The position numbers and the translations under genes were made by a program. From Accumulibacter jenkinsii (GTDB lineage Bacteria; Pseudomonadota; Gammaproteobacteria; Burkholderiales; Rhodocyclaceae): a DNA stretch of 64,000 bases. Position 1 is the stretch's first letter; every line of letters begins with the position of its first letter. Below the pieces are notes generated by a model. That model did not search any database. It was not told the origin of the DNA and saw only the letters and a program-made list of their open reading frames with translations. Where the stretch lies: the NCBI GenBank assembly GCA_036625225.1, contig JAZKUF010000003.1, positions 186,001-250,000 of the forward strand, read 5' to 3'. Positions 47,219 to 56,084 of the stretch are shown one piece after another.

Positions 47219-48403
47219 ATGAGAGAATTTTCCCGCATCAGTCGTCTGCCCCCCTACGTCTTCAGCATTACCGCCGAGTTGAAGATGGCCGCGCGTCGGC
47301 GCGGCGAAGACATCATCGACATGAGCATGGGCAACCCCGATGGCCCGACGCCGCAGCACATCACCGACAAGCTGGTCGAGGCGGCGCAGCGCGAGAACAC
47401 GCACGGCTATTCGATCTCCAAGGGCATCCCGCGGCTGCGACGGGCGATCTGCGACTGGTATCAGCGACGCTACGAGGTGAGCTTCGACCCCGAGAGCGAA
47501 GCGGTGGTGACCATCGGCTCGAAGGAAGGTCTCGCCCATCTGATGCTCGCGACGCTCGACCGTGGCGACACCGTCCTGGTGCCCAACCCGTCGTACCCGA
47601 TCCACATCTATGGCGCGATCATCGCCGGCGCCGACATCCGCTCGGTCCGCATGACGCCGGAGGTCGATTTCATCGAAGAGGTGAAGCGCGCCATCCGCGA
47701 GTCGATCCCGAAGCCGAAGATGATGATTCTCGGTTTCCCGAGCAATCCGACGGCGCGCTGCGTGGACCTCGAATTCTTCGAACGGATCATCGCCCTGGCT
47801 CGCCAGCACGACATCCTGGTGGTGCACGACCTCGCCTACGCCGACATCTGCTTCGACGGTTACCGGGCGCCGTCGATCATGCAGGTGGCCGGCGCGCGCG
47901 AGGTGGCGGTCGAGTTCTTCACCATGTCGAAGAGCTACAACATGGCGGGCTGGCGGGTCGGCTACATGGTCGGCAACCGCGAACTGTGCAACGCGCTGGT
48001 CAGAATCAAGAGCTATCACGACTACGGCACCTTCACGCCGATCCAGGTCGCTTCGGTGATTGCGCTCGACGGCCCGCAGGACTGTGTCGAGGACGTTCGC
48101 CTGCTCTATCAGGGCCGCCGCAACGTCCTCGCCAAGGGCCTGCACGAAGCCGGCTGGAGGGTCGAGATCCCGAAAGCGTCGATGTACATCTGGGCGAAAA
48201 TTCCGCCCGCCTACCAGGCGGTGGGTTCGCTCGAGTTTGCCAAGAAGCTGCTCAACGAGGCGAAGGTGGCGGTTTCCCCCGGCGTCGGCTTCGGCGAGTA
48301 CGGTGACGACCATGTTCGCTTCGCGCTGATCGAAAACGAGGAGCGGACGCGCCAGGCGATTCGCGGCATCAAGGACATGTTCAGGAAGGATGGCCTGCTC
48401 TAG
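47219..48403 (+). CDS. alaC: Alanine transaminase AlaC
   Basis: A 394-aa fold-type I PLP aminotransferase. The PLP lysine lies in 'FFTMSKSYNMAGWRVGY', and the substrate/PLP contacts are in 'NPSYPIHIYGAI', 'GFPSNPTARCV' and 'VVHDLAYADICFDGY'. The start 'MREFSRISRLPPYVFSITAE' is typical of AlaC (YfdZ), which makes alanine from pyruvate and glutamate. It is followed 9 nt later by a second aminotransferase and then hom, an order seen in betaproteobacteria. Confidence 0.9.
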   Translation: MREFSRISRLPPYVFSITAELKMAARRRGEDIIDMSMGNPDGPTPQHITDKLVEAAQRENTHGYSISKGIPRLRRAICDWYQRRYEVSFDPESEAVVTIGSKEGLAHLMLATLDRGDTVLVPNPSYPIHIYGAIIAGADIRSVRMTPEVDFIEEVKRAIRESIPKPKMMILGFPSNPTARCVDLEFFERIIALARQHDILVVHDLAYADICFDGYRAPSIMQVAGAREVAVEFFTMSKSYNMAGWRVGYMVGNRELCNALVRIKSYHDYGTFTPIQVASVIALDGPQDCVEDVRLLYQGRRNVLAKGLHEAGWRVEIPKASMYIWAKIPPAYQAVGSLEFAKKLLNEAKVAVSPGVGFGEYGDDHVRFALIENEERTRQAIRGIKDMFRKDGLL

Positions 48404-48412
48404 GCGAAGACG

Positions 48413-49645
48413 ATGAAACCGGTACGTAAATCGCACAAGCTCGACAACGTCTGCTACGACATTCGCGGCGCCGTTCTGGAAAAAGCCAGGCAGATGGAGG
48501 ACGAAGGCCACCACATCATCAAGTTGAACATCGGCAATCTCGCCGCTTTCGGTTTCGAGGCGCCCGAGGAGATCCAGCTCGACATGATCCGCAACCTGCC
48601 GAACGCGGCCGGCTATTCCGATTCGAAAGGAATTTTCGCCGCGCGCAAGGCGGTGATGCACTACACGCAGCAGAAGCACATCAAGGGCGTCGTGCTGGAA
48701 GACATCTACATCGGCAACGGCGTCTCGGAACTGATCGTGATGGCGATGAACGCTCTCCTCGACGCGGGCGACGAAGTGCTCGTGCCGGCGCCCGACTATC
48801 CCTTGTGGACCGCCGCCGTCAGCCTGTCGGGCGGCACCCCGCGCCATTATCTCTGTGACGAAGCGAACGACTGGCTGCCCGACCTCGACGACCTGCGCGC
48901 CAGGATCACGCCGAGGACACGGGCGCTGGTGGTGATCAACCCGAACAACCCGACCGGTGCGCTTTATCCGGACAGCGTCCTGCGCGAGATGATCGCCATC
49001 GCCCGCGAGCACCACCTGATCATCTACGCCGACGAAGTGTACGACAAGGTGCTCTACGACGGCGCGACGCACACGGCGATCGCCTCGCTGTCGCAGGACG
49101 TGCTGACGGTGACCTTCAACGGGCTCTCCAAGAACTACCGCTCCTGCGGCTATCGCGCCGGCTGGATGGTCGTCTCCGGCGACCTGCGCGAGGCGCGCGA
49201 CTATATCGAAGGCCTCGACATGCTCGCCTCGATGCGCCTGTGCGCCAACGTGCCGGCGCAGCACGCGATCCAGACCGCGCTCGGCGGCTATCAGAGCATC
49301 GACGATCTGGTCGCCCCGGGCGGCCGCATGTGTCGTCAGCGCGATCTTGCGCACGAACTGATCACGGCGATTCCCGGCGTCACCTGTGTCAAGCCGAAAG
49401 CGGCGCTGTACATGTTCCCGCGCCTCGATCCGCAACTCTACCCGATCACCGATGACCAGGACTTCATTGCCGAACTGCTGAGCGAAGAACGCGTGCTGCT
49501 GGTTCAGGGCAGCGGCTTCAACTGGCCGACGCCCGATCATTTCCGCCTCGTCTTCCTGCCCCACGAAGACGATCTGCGCGACGCCATTGCGCGCATCGCC
49601 CGTTTTCTGGCCGCTTATCGCCAGCGCGCCGGCAACCGGGCGTAG
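48413..49645 (+). CDS. alaA: Alanine transaminase AlaA-like aminotransferase
   Basis: A 410-aa PLP enzyme of the AlaA (YfbQ) group. The N-terminus is 'VRKSHKLDNVCYDIRGAVLE', PLP-binding features are 'YIGNGVSELIVMAMNALL', 'VINPNNPTGALYP' and 'YADEVYDKVLYDG', and the catalytic lysine is in 'TFNGLSKNYRSCGYRAGW'. It catalyses glutamate-pyruvate transamination. It probably shares an operon with alaC and hom. The long minus-strand open frame across alaC and alaA is a composition shadow. Confidence 0.88.
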   Translation: MKPVRKSHKLDNVCYDIRGAVLEKARQMEDEGHHIIKLNIGNLAAFGFEAPEEIQLDMIRNLPNAAGYSDSKGIFAARKAVMHYTQQKHIKGVVLEDIYIGNGVSELIVMAMNALLDAGDEVLVPAPDYPLWTAAVSLSGGTPRHYLCDEANDWLPDLDDLRARITPRTRALVVINPNNPTGALYPDSVLREMIAIAREHHLIIYADEVYDKVLYDGATHTAIASLSQDVLTVTFNGLSKNYRSCGYRAGWMVVSGDLREARDYIEGLDMLASMRLCANVPAQHAIQTALGGYQSIDDLVAPGGRMCRQRDLAHELITAIPGVTCVKPKAALYMFPRLDPQLYPITDDQDFIAELLSEERVLLVQGSGFNWPTPDHFRLVFLPHEDDLRDAIARIARFLAAYRQRAGNRA

Positions 49646-49698
49646 CGGTGGCGCGTCTTGGCGGCCCGATTTTTTCCACAACCCTTCCTGACTGCCCT

Positions 49699-51009
49699 AT
49701 GAAACCTATCAACGTTGGACTTCTCGGCATCGGCACCGTCGGTGGTGGCACCTACGCGGTGCTCAAGCGCAACGCTGAAGAGATCACGCGCCGGGCCGGC
49801 CGCCCGATCCAGGTCAGCATCGTTGCCGATCGCGATCTCGAACGGACCCGTCAACTCACCGGCGGCACCTGCCGGGTGACCGACGACGCTTTTGCCGTGG
49901 TCTGCGATCCCGAGGTCGACATCGTCGTCGAATTGATCGGCGGCTATGACGTCGCCCGGGTCCTCGTGCTGCAGGCGATCGACCACGGCAAGCACGTGGT
50001 CACCGCCAACAAGGCCCTGCTCGCCAAGCACGGCAACGAGATTTTTGCTGCGGCCCAGAAAAAAGGCGTCATGGTCGCTTTCGAAGCCGCTGTCGCCGGC
50101 GGCATCCCGATCATCAAGGCGCTGCGCGAAGGGCTCACCGCCAACCGCATCGAATGGATCGCGGGGATCATCAATGGCACCACCAACTTCATCCTCTCCG
50201 AGATGCGCGACAAGGGCCTGTCCTTCGAGGTCGTGCTCAAGGAAGCGCAGCGTCTCGGTTACGCCGAGGCCGACCCGACCTTCGACGTCGAGGGCGTGGA
50301 CGCCGCACACAAGCTCAGCATCATGTCGGCGATCGCCTTCGGCAATTCGATGAGCTTCGCACAGGCGCACATCGAAGGCATCAGCCAGCTCGACGCGATC
50401 GACATCCAGTACGCCGAGCAGCTCGGCTACCGCATCAAGCTGCTCGGCATCACCAAGCGGACGCCCGAGGGCGTCGAGCTGCGCGTGCACCCGACGCTGA
50501 TCCCCGCCCGGCGGCTGATCGCCAACGTCGAGGGCGCGATGAACGCTGTCCTGGTCAAGGGTGACGCGGTCGGCGCGACGCTCTACTACGGCAAGGGCGC
50601 CGGCGCCGAGCCGACCGCATCGGCGGTGATCGCCGACCTGGTCGACGTCACGCGCATGCACACTGCCGACCCCGAGCACCGCGTGCCGCATCTCGCCTTC
50701 CAGCCCGACGCGATGGTCGACCTCGCGATTCTGCCGATCGCCGAGGTCATCAGCAGCTACTACCTGCGGCTGCGCGTCGATGACCGGGCGGGCGTTCTCG
50801 CCGACGTGACGCGCATCCTCGCCGACGACGGCATCTCGATCGTCGCCATGATCCAGCGCGAACCCGGCGAAGGCGAGGAGCAGACCGACATCATGATGCT
50901 CACCCACAAGACGCGCGAACGGAACATCGACACCGCGATTGCCGGCATTGAAGCGCTGCCGGCGGTCAAGAACCGGATCGTCCGTCTGCGCCTCGAAGAG
51001 CTGCTGTAA
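49699..51009 (+). CDS. hom: Homoserine dehydrogenase
   Basis: A 436-aa enzyme that reduces aspartate semialdehyde to homoserine for threonine and methionine synthesis. There is an N-terminal NAD(P) site 'GLLGIGTVGGGTY', 'VVTANKALLAKHG', the catalytic region 'INGTTNFILSEM ... GYAEADPTFDVEGVDAAHK', and a C-terminal ACT regulatory domain ('LRVDDRAGVLADVTRILADD') for threonine feedback. I chose the ATG at 49699 over the longer open start because it gives the conserved 'MKPINVGLLG' beginning. thrC would be expected next but is replaced here by the convergent conflict operon. Confidence 0.95.
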   Translation: MKPINVGLLGIGTVGGGTYAVLKRNAEEITRRAGRPIQVSIVADRDLERTRQLTGGTCRVTDDAFAVVCDPEVDIVVELIGGYDVARVLVLQAIDHGKHVVTANKALLAKHGNEIFAAAQKKGVMVAFEAAVAGGIPIIKALREGLTANRIEWIAGIINGTTNFILSEMRDKGLSFEVVLKEAQRLGYAEADPTFDVEGVDAAHKLSIMSAIAFGNSMSFAQAHIEGISQLDAIDIQYAEQLGYRIKLLGITKRTPEGVELRVHPTLIPARRLIANVEGAMNAVLVKGDAVGATLYYGKGAGAEPTASAVIADLVDVTRMHTADPEHRVPHLAFQPDAMVDLAILPIAEVISSYYLRLRVDDRAGVLADVTRILADDGISIVAMIQREPGEGEEQTDIMMLTHKTRERNIDTAIAGIEALPAVKNRIVRLRLEELL

Positions 51010-51040
51010 GCGATTTGGCAAAGGCGCCGCCGGCGTCATC

Positions 51041-53989
51041 CTATGCCGCGGCGGTCGTCGGCGAAAGGATGAAATCGGGGTCGCCCCAAGCCTGGTAGGC
51101 GGCCCAGGTAGCGAGCTCCGGGCCGGCTTTGAAGACAACCTCGCGGGCCGCGAAGCAGGCCGCCTCGAAGCGCTGGCCGTCGGCGAGGGCCAGCAGCAGG
51201 TGCTGGCAAAAGAGGGTCGGCAGGCGTTGATCGAGCGTCCACGCCGGCGCGACGACGCAGCGCACGCCGGCCCTGAGCAGTGCCGGCACCATCTCTTCGC
51301 TCAGGCCTCCCTGGCCGGCCTGATAATCGTTGAGCACCATCACCTCGGGCACGCTGCGCATCTGCTCGATTTCACGCGCCGTGAGGAACAGCCCGTCGCT
51401 GAGGACGAAGCCGGTGATCGTCGAGCCGTCGGGCTGGCGATGCTGGCGCACGGCAGTCGCGCTGATCAGCACGAGGCGATAATCGCGGGCATACAGCCGG
51501 GCGAGCACTGCCTCGGCATCGCCCGCGTTGACCAGCGCCACCTCGCAGCCGCGCGCTTCGAGCAGGCGGGAAAGCCGCTCGAGATCCTCAATGACGTTGG
51601 CTGGCGGTGGCCGGCGCGCGTCTTCGTCGGTGAAGCTGCCGCGGCTTAGCGGGTTGCCGACGAGCAGCATGCTGCGCCCGGTCGTCGTCGCCTGCGCCGG
51701 TGTGTGCAGGCCGTCGAGCCGGCGCAGGACCGAGACCGGCTGCCAGCCTCGCGGCCGGTAGGCGAGGATCAGCTCCCACGGCAGGGCAGCCGCTTCGCCG
51801 GCGACGATCAGGCGGTAAGCCAGGGCCGGCGCGAGCGCAGCAAGTTCGCGCGGCAGCAGGAGGTCGGCGAGCGCGGTCGCCAGCTTCCGGTCCAGGCGCG
51901 GGCTGGCCTGTCGCAGACGGGCGAGCAGGGTGTCCATGATTGCGCGCGGATAAGCCCGCGTCCATTCGCTTCTTGCCGGCGCGGGCGGGCTTTCGGGAAT
52001 GAAGCGCAGACCACTCTCGCCGTGCAGACGAATGATCAGCAGTCGCACAGCGATCGTTTCGCCGGTCGCGGCCGGAGCGTTTTCCGCTTCCTCGACGACC
52101 TCCGCCGGCGCCGCCTCGCTGGTGGCGCCGCTGTCTTCGGCGTCAACCCCGTTCGGTGCCAGCCGCGGCGGTCGCAGGCCGGGCAGCGCGAGGTAAACCG
52201 GGCTATCGACCGTCGCGCTGGCGAGCGCCGCGTGGATCGCCGAGTTCAACTCTGCGGGAAAGCCTTCCGCTTTGCGCGTGTCGATTTGATTGCCATGAAG
52301 AACATAGTGATTACCCGGAAGGAAGTAGCGCAGGATGCGCAGGCGGGCAAGGTCGACCGGCAACGGCAATTGCGCGTCGGCGACGACCACCGTCTGACCT
52401 GGCCGCAGGCCACAGCGCAGACCGAGTTGCAGCAGCACCTCGGGAACGCCGGCGGAGAGGTCGGCGATCACCAGCCTCGCTGCGAGCAGCAGGTGGTACA
52501 GCTCACCACCGCTCGCCATCTCCTCGTCAGCTCGCACGCAGGTCAATCCGGTCCGTTCGACGGCTGCGCGGATGATCGTCCAGGAGGCGTCGAGATCGAG
52601 CGTTCGCCCGCTTTGCGGGTCGGTCTTGCTGCCGAAACCCTGGACGACCAGGCACAGATTCTCTTCCCTCGCCGGTGCGTCGGCCTCGGCAAGGCCGCCG
52701 GCTTCGCCTGCAGTGCCGAGTTCGGGTGGCTGCAGGGGCAGCTGGCGATAGATCGGGTTGCGCAGGAACGGGCTGTCGTGTTCACTGGTGGCCTCGTGCA
52801 GCGCTTTCGCCAGGTGGTGCCGCTGCGCGAGGTCTTCGTCGTCGCCCGGCAGTTCATAGCGCAGCAGCCCTGGCCAGGGGTCGCTGGCGAAACCGATCGA
52901 CCGGCCCCGCTCGGCGATCAGCAGAGTGCCGGCGGGCCGCAGCGCCCAGCAGACGCCCAGGAGATAAGTGAGGCCGGGGTCGTCGGCGGAGAGGTCGCAG
53001 ACCACCAGCGCGGCTTGCAGCAGCTGCGTGTAGAGCGCGCGTCCGGAATCATCGGCGCTGCGCACTTCGTCCACCCGCACGCAGTCCATTTTTAATGCCG
53101 TCACTGCGGCGCGGATGAGTGCCCACGCGCGTTCGGGGTCGTGCGAGCGGCCACTGGCGAGTTCGCTGCGCCCGCCGCTGGCGATCAGCACCAGGCAGGT
53201 TTGACGGGGCGCGCTCGTCGCCGCGGCGGCGGCTTCGCCGAGCGGCGCCGCTTGCCGCTCGGCGAGCAGGGTCGTCGGCGCCTTGAGAACGACGTCGCCG
53301 ACGCGAAGCTCCTCGTCACCGAGCGCTTCGAGGAGCTGCCTCGCGCGCTCTTCATCGCCGCCGACCAGCGCATTCATTCCCCTCGCGTAAGCGAGCAGTG
53401 CCTGTTCGCTGGCGAGCGGTATCTCGATCGCCGCGGTGAGGCCGCCGAGACGCACGACGGCGCTGGCCGGCCCGGCAGAGGCCTGCCGCAGGGCATCGGC
53501 AAAGGCATGTGCGGCGCTGGCGGGTTCGAGGATCGCCAGCGCCACCCAGCGCTGGATGTCGAGGAACTCGGAGAGCTGGGGGTCAGCGGCGCGGTTCGCC
53601 CGCTGTTCGGCCATTTCGACGTAGCGCCAGAGCAGCTCGGCGACCCGCCGCAGGCGCGGCCGCGGCTCGTCGCGATAGGTCGAGTGGAGGAGGGTGAGGC
53701 AGTGCCAGCGGACCTGCGGGTCGATGCGGTAATAACCGCCACCGAGGGCGGTGCTGAGCGGGGAAAAAAGGATGTCGGCTTCGAGACTCTGGTCGATGCC
53801 GCTCTCGGCCAGGAAGTTCACCCGGATCAGGTTGAGCAGGTCAGCGCGCAGGGTTTCCGGGACCGCCGCGTGCAGCAGCAGCAGCAGCGCTTCGCGGCCG
53901 TAATCGGCGGCGTAGCGTTCGAGAGCGGCGTAGGCTGCGCCGACGTCGAGCGGGCCGGTGCCGAGGGCGGTGGCGGGAGGATGAGGCAT
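51041..53989 (-). CDS. Large CHAT-like effector/sensor protein of a MoxR-vWA conflict system (VMAP-like)
   Basis: A 982-aa protein, last in a four-gene operon. Residues 1-250 are helical. Two tandem copies of an NDT/DrHyd-like alpha/beta domain follow (about 264-410 and 445-590; compare 'GRSHDPERAWALIRAA' with 'GRTLDLDASWTIIRAA'). Their active-site Glu (usually Y-E-L-G) reads Leu343 and Gln521. The C-terminal 310 residues resemble a CHAT protease domain ('GFVLSDGLFLTAREIEQM'), but the catalytic His and Cys positions are 'LISATAV' (842-847 region) and 'VLNDYQAG' (about 885-892). So it looks like a catalytically dead scaffold or sensor, or it uses other residues. It starts 9 nt after the vWA gene. 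Confidence 0.65.
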   Translation of the reverse strand: MPHPPATALGTGPLDVGAAYAALERYAADYGREALLLLLHAAVPETLRADLLNLIRVNFLAESGIDQSLEADILFSPLSTALGGGYYRIDPQVRWHCLTLLHSTYRDEPRPRLRRVAELLWRYVEMAEQRANRAADPQLSEFLDIQRWVALAILEPASAAHAFADALRQASAGPASAVVRLGGLTAAIEIPLASEQALLAYARGMNALVGGDEERARQLLEALGDEELRVGDVVLKAPTTLLAERQAAPLGEAAAAATSAPRQTCLVLIASGGRSELASGRSHDPERAWALIRAAVTALKMDCVRVDEVRSADDSGRALYTQLLQAALVVCDLSADDPGLTYLLGVCWALRPAGTLLIAERGRSIGFASDPWPGLLRYELPGDDEDLAQRHHLAKALHEATSEHDSPFLRNPIYRQLPLQPPELGTAGEAGGLAEADAPAREENLCLVVQGFGSKTDPQSGRTLDLDASWTIIRAAVERTGLTCVRADEEMASGGELYHLLLAARLVIADLSAGVPEVLLQLGLRCGLRPGQTVVVADAQLPLPVDLARLRILRYFLPGNHYVLHGNQIDTRKAEGFPAELNSAIHAALASATVDSPVYLALPGLRPPRLAPNGVDAEDSGATSEAAPAEVVEEAENAPAATGETIAVRLLIIRLHGESGLRFIPESPPAPARSEWTRAYPRAIMDTLLARLRQASPRLDRKLATALADLLLPRELAALAPALAYRLIVAGEAAALPWELILAYRPRGWQPVSVLRRLDGLHTPAQATTTGRSMLLVGNPLSRGSFTDEDARRPPPANVIEDLERLSRLLEARGCEVALVNAGDAEAVLARLYARDYRLVLISATAVRQHRQPDGSTITGFVLSDGLFLTAREIEQMRSVPEVMVLNDYQAGQGGLSEEMVPALLRAGVRCVVAPAWTLDQRLPTLFCQHLLLALADGQRFEAACFAAREVVFKAGPELATWAAYQAWGDPDFILSPTTAAA

Positions 53990-53998
53990 GGCCGGCGC

Positions 53999-55135
53999 TT
54001 ACTTGTTGCCGCGCAGGATGTCGATCGCGCGCAGCAGGTGGGCAGGATCGAGCGGCAGCATGTGCACCCCGCCGCCGGTCGTGACGAGCGCCGCCGAGGT
54101 GCCTTTCCAGCGCGTCTCCGGCATCGGGTTGAGCCAGACGATGGTCGGGCAGAAAACCGCCGCTTCGGCGAGAAAAGCGCTCGTCTGCAGCGCCCGCCGC
54201 CGGTTGAGAAAGCCGCGCGCGCTACCGGCGTCGCTCACCACCAGGAGCCCGGCGCCGGCGTTGCGACGCAGCACCGCGAGGCGCGTTTCCGGGCCGGCGA
54301 GGTTGGTGAGGTCCGCGGCGGCGAACAGCTGCCGGCGGGGCAGGTTGGAGAAATAACGCAGCTCGGCGCTCGCCAGACGGCCGAACTGCAGCGACTCGGC
54401 CAGCGTCGTGAGGAAAGGCCGCCAGGGATCCATGCTCGGGCTGACATCGGCAAGCACCAGCAGGCGCGCGCTGTTGCTGCGCCGCGGCCGGTACACCGGT
54501 TGCTGCAGGAGACCGCGCCGGCAGCGCTCGTCGATGGTCGAGCGCAGGTCGAGTTCGCTGCGCGGCCCGCTGCGGCGGCTGCGGCGAAAGCGCCGCCAGA
54601 GCACCGCGAGATTTCTGGGAGAGATCAGCGCCTGTGGCTGCAGCACATAGTCCTCCCTGATCGACGGCTCGGCCGCGAGACGCGGCACCGGCAGGCCGCT
54701 GTCGTCGCGGCTGCCGGCGAAAGCGACGCGGGCGCGCGCGGCGAGCTCCGGTGGCGCGTCGGCAGCGACCGGCAGCGTGCCCGCGGCCGGCAGGGGCGCC
54801 CCGGCCGCACGGCCAGCGCCGGATGGCGACCGCGAGAGATCACCGGCAGCGTCGGGCAGGGTCGCCACCAGGCTGGCGTCGAGGTCTTCAATGAGCAGCG
54901 GCAGAGGGACGGGAATGGCGTCGAACCAGCGTCCCACCAGCCGGCGCTCTTCATCCGAGCGTGCCCAGAGGGTCAGCGCGAGGTCGCGCAGCTGCTGCCG
55001 CGAGCCCGCGCCGAAACCGGCGCGCAACGCCCGCACGCCGTCCAGGTAGTCGCGCACGCCGACCGGGACGCCGTGCGCCAGCAGCTCCCGGAAGAGGCCG
55101 AGGAGCAGCGCTGGCAGGTGACCCGGATCGCTCAC
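53999..55135 (-). CDS. vWA-domain protein partner of MoxR ATPase (CoxE-like)
   Basis: A 378-aa protein starting with GTG at 55135, overlapping the moxR stop by 4 nt (GTGA). The C-terminal vWA domain has the MIDAS metal site Asp-x-Ser-x-Ser in 'VLADVSPSMDPW' and a later Asp in 'LLVVSDAGSARG'. The N-terminal part ('GVPVGVRDYLDGVRALRAGF') is like CoxE-type MoxR partners. MoxR-vWA pairs act as ATP-driven remodelling machines; in conflict versions the vWA links the ATPase to an effector. Confidence 0.85.
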   Translation of the reverse strand: MSDPGHLPALLLGLFRELLAHGVPVGVRDYLDGVRALRAGFGAGSRQQLRDLALTLWARSDEERRLVGRWFDAIPVPLPLLIEDLDASLVATLPDAAGDLSRSPSGAGRAAGAPLPAAGTLPVAADAPPELAARARVAFAGSRDDSGLPVPRLAAEPSIREDYVLQPQALISPRNLAVLWRRFRRSRRSGPRSELDLRSTIDERCRRGLLQQPVYRPRRSNSARLLVLADVSPSMDPWRPFLTTLAESLQFGRLASAELRYFSNLPRRQLFAAADLTNLAGPETRLAVLRRNAGAGLLVVSDAGSARGFLNRRRALQTSAFLAEAAVFCPTIVWLNPMPETRWKGTSAALVTTGGGVHMLPLDPAHLLRAIDILRGNK

Positions 55136-56073
55136 TCGCCGGACTCCGCGGCAGTGCGGGCGCGATAACGTTCGATGTCCTGGCGGATCTTGAACAGCAC
55201 CGCCTGATCGCTGGCCGTCAGCCGGTCCGGCGAAATGCTGGCCGCCTGGCGCTGCTGCCAGTGCAGCACGCGCACCCAGTCCACCAGTTCGCTGGTGGCG
55301 GGCAGTTTCTGCATGTTGAGTTCGCGGCCCCGCTCGCGGATGCGGCAGAAGCGCTCGACGGCGTCAGCGATGAGCGCGTCACTGACTGCGTCGAGGCGCG
55401 CATCGAGGTTCTTGCGGACGATGTTGGCGAGCATCGCCGGGTCTTCGGGAAAATCGAGCTGAATGTACAGGCAGCGGCGCAGGAAGGGTTCGGGCAACTG
55501 CTTTTCGCGGTTGCTGGTGATGATCACGATCGGCTGCACGCCGTCGACCGGTGCGCTGACGTGACGACCGAAGCCTCGCTGCTCGCGGCAGACGAAGTCT
55601 TCGCTGCGCGGCAGATCTTCGATGTCGAACTGGAAACGGTCGAGTACGTCGAGCAGATCGTTGGGGAAATCGATGTCGGCCTTATCCACCTCGTCGATCA
55701 GCACGACGCCCGCTTTCCCCTGCGCGATGGCGTGGCCGAGTGGCTCCAGCTCGATGTACGGGTAAACCCGGCGGGCATCGGGGTTGGTCGGATCCTGCGC
55801 GTCCTGCAGCCGGCGCAGGGCGTCGAAGCGGTAGAGCAGATCCTTCGCCTGGCTGGTGCTCTTGACGGTCATCACGATCAGCTGATCGGCGATCCCGAGC
55901 TCTTCGGCCACCGCGCCGGCCAGACGCGTTTTGCCGCAACCGGCCTCGCCTTCGACCAGCAGCGGTCGCCCGAGCCGGATGGCCAGGTTCACGATCTCCG
56001 CCGTTGTTGGCGAGGCGAGGTAGGAAGCGGACTGGTCGCCGGAGAAGCTGGCGTAGGGCGAGTCGATGGGCAC
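55132..56073 (-). CDS. MoxR-family AAA+ ATPase
   Basis: A 313-aa protein with Walker A 'EGEAGCGKT' (41-49), Walker B 'GVVLIDEVDKAD' (about 122-133), sensor 1 'IVIITSNREKQL' and an arginine finger region 'EPFLRRCLYIQLDFP'. The insert and length match the MoxR/RavA group. It is coupled to the vWA gene by overlap and preceded by the DUF4062 gene with an 11-nt gap. The likely role is to remodel the vWA/CHAT-like partners upon a signal. Confidence 0.9.
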   Translation of the reverse strand: MPIDSPYASFSGDQSASYLASPTTAEIVNLAIRLGRPLLVEGEAGCGKTRLAGAVAEELGIADQLIVMTVKSTSQAKDLLYRFDALRRLQDAQDPTNPDARRVYPYIELEPLGHAIAQGKAGVVLIDEVDKADIDFPNDLLDVLDRFQFDIEDLPRSEDFVCREQRGFGRHVSAPVDGVQPIVIITSNREKQLPEPFLRRCLYIQLDFPEDPAMLANIVRKNLDARLDAVSDALIADAVERFCRIRERGRELNMQKLPATSELVDWVRVLHWQQRQAASISPDRLTASDQAVLFKIRQDIERYRARTAAESGE

Positions 56074-56084
56074 GGTCGTGTTCC

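Noticed and set aside
47120..49681. Minus-strand open frame of 853 codons across alaC and alaA
   Set aside because: It lies fully antisense to two well-supported aminotransferases; its Arg/Asp/Val/His-rich composition is that of a GC-rich shadow frame.
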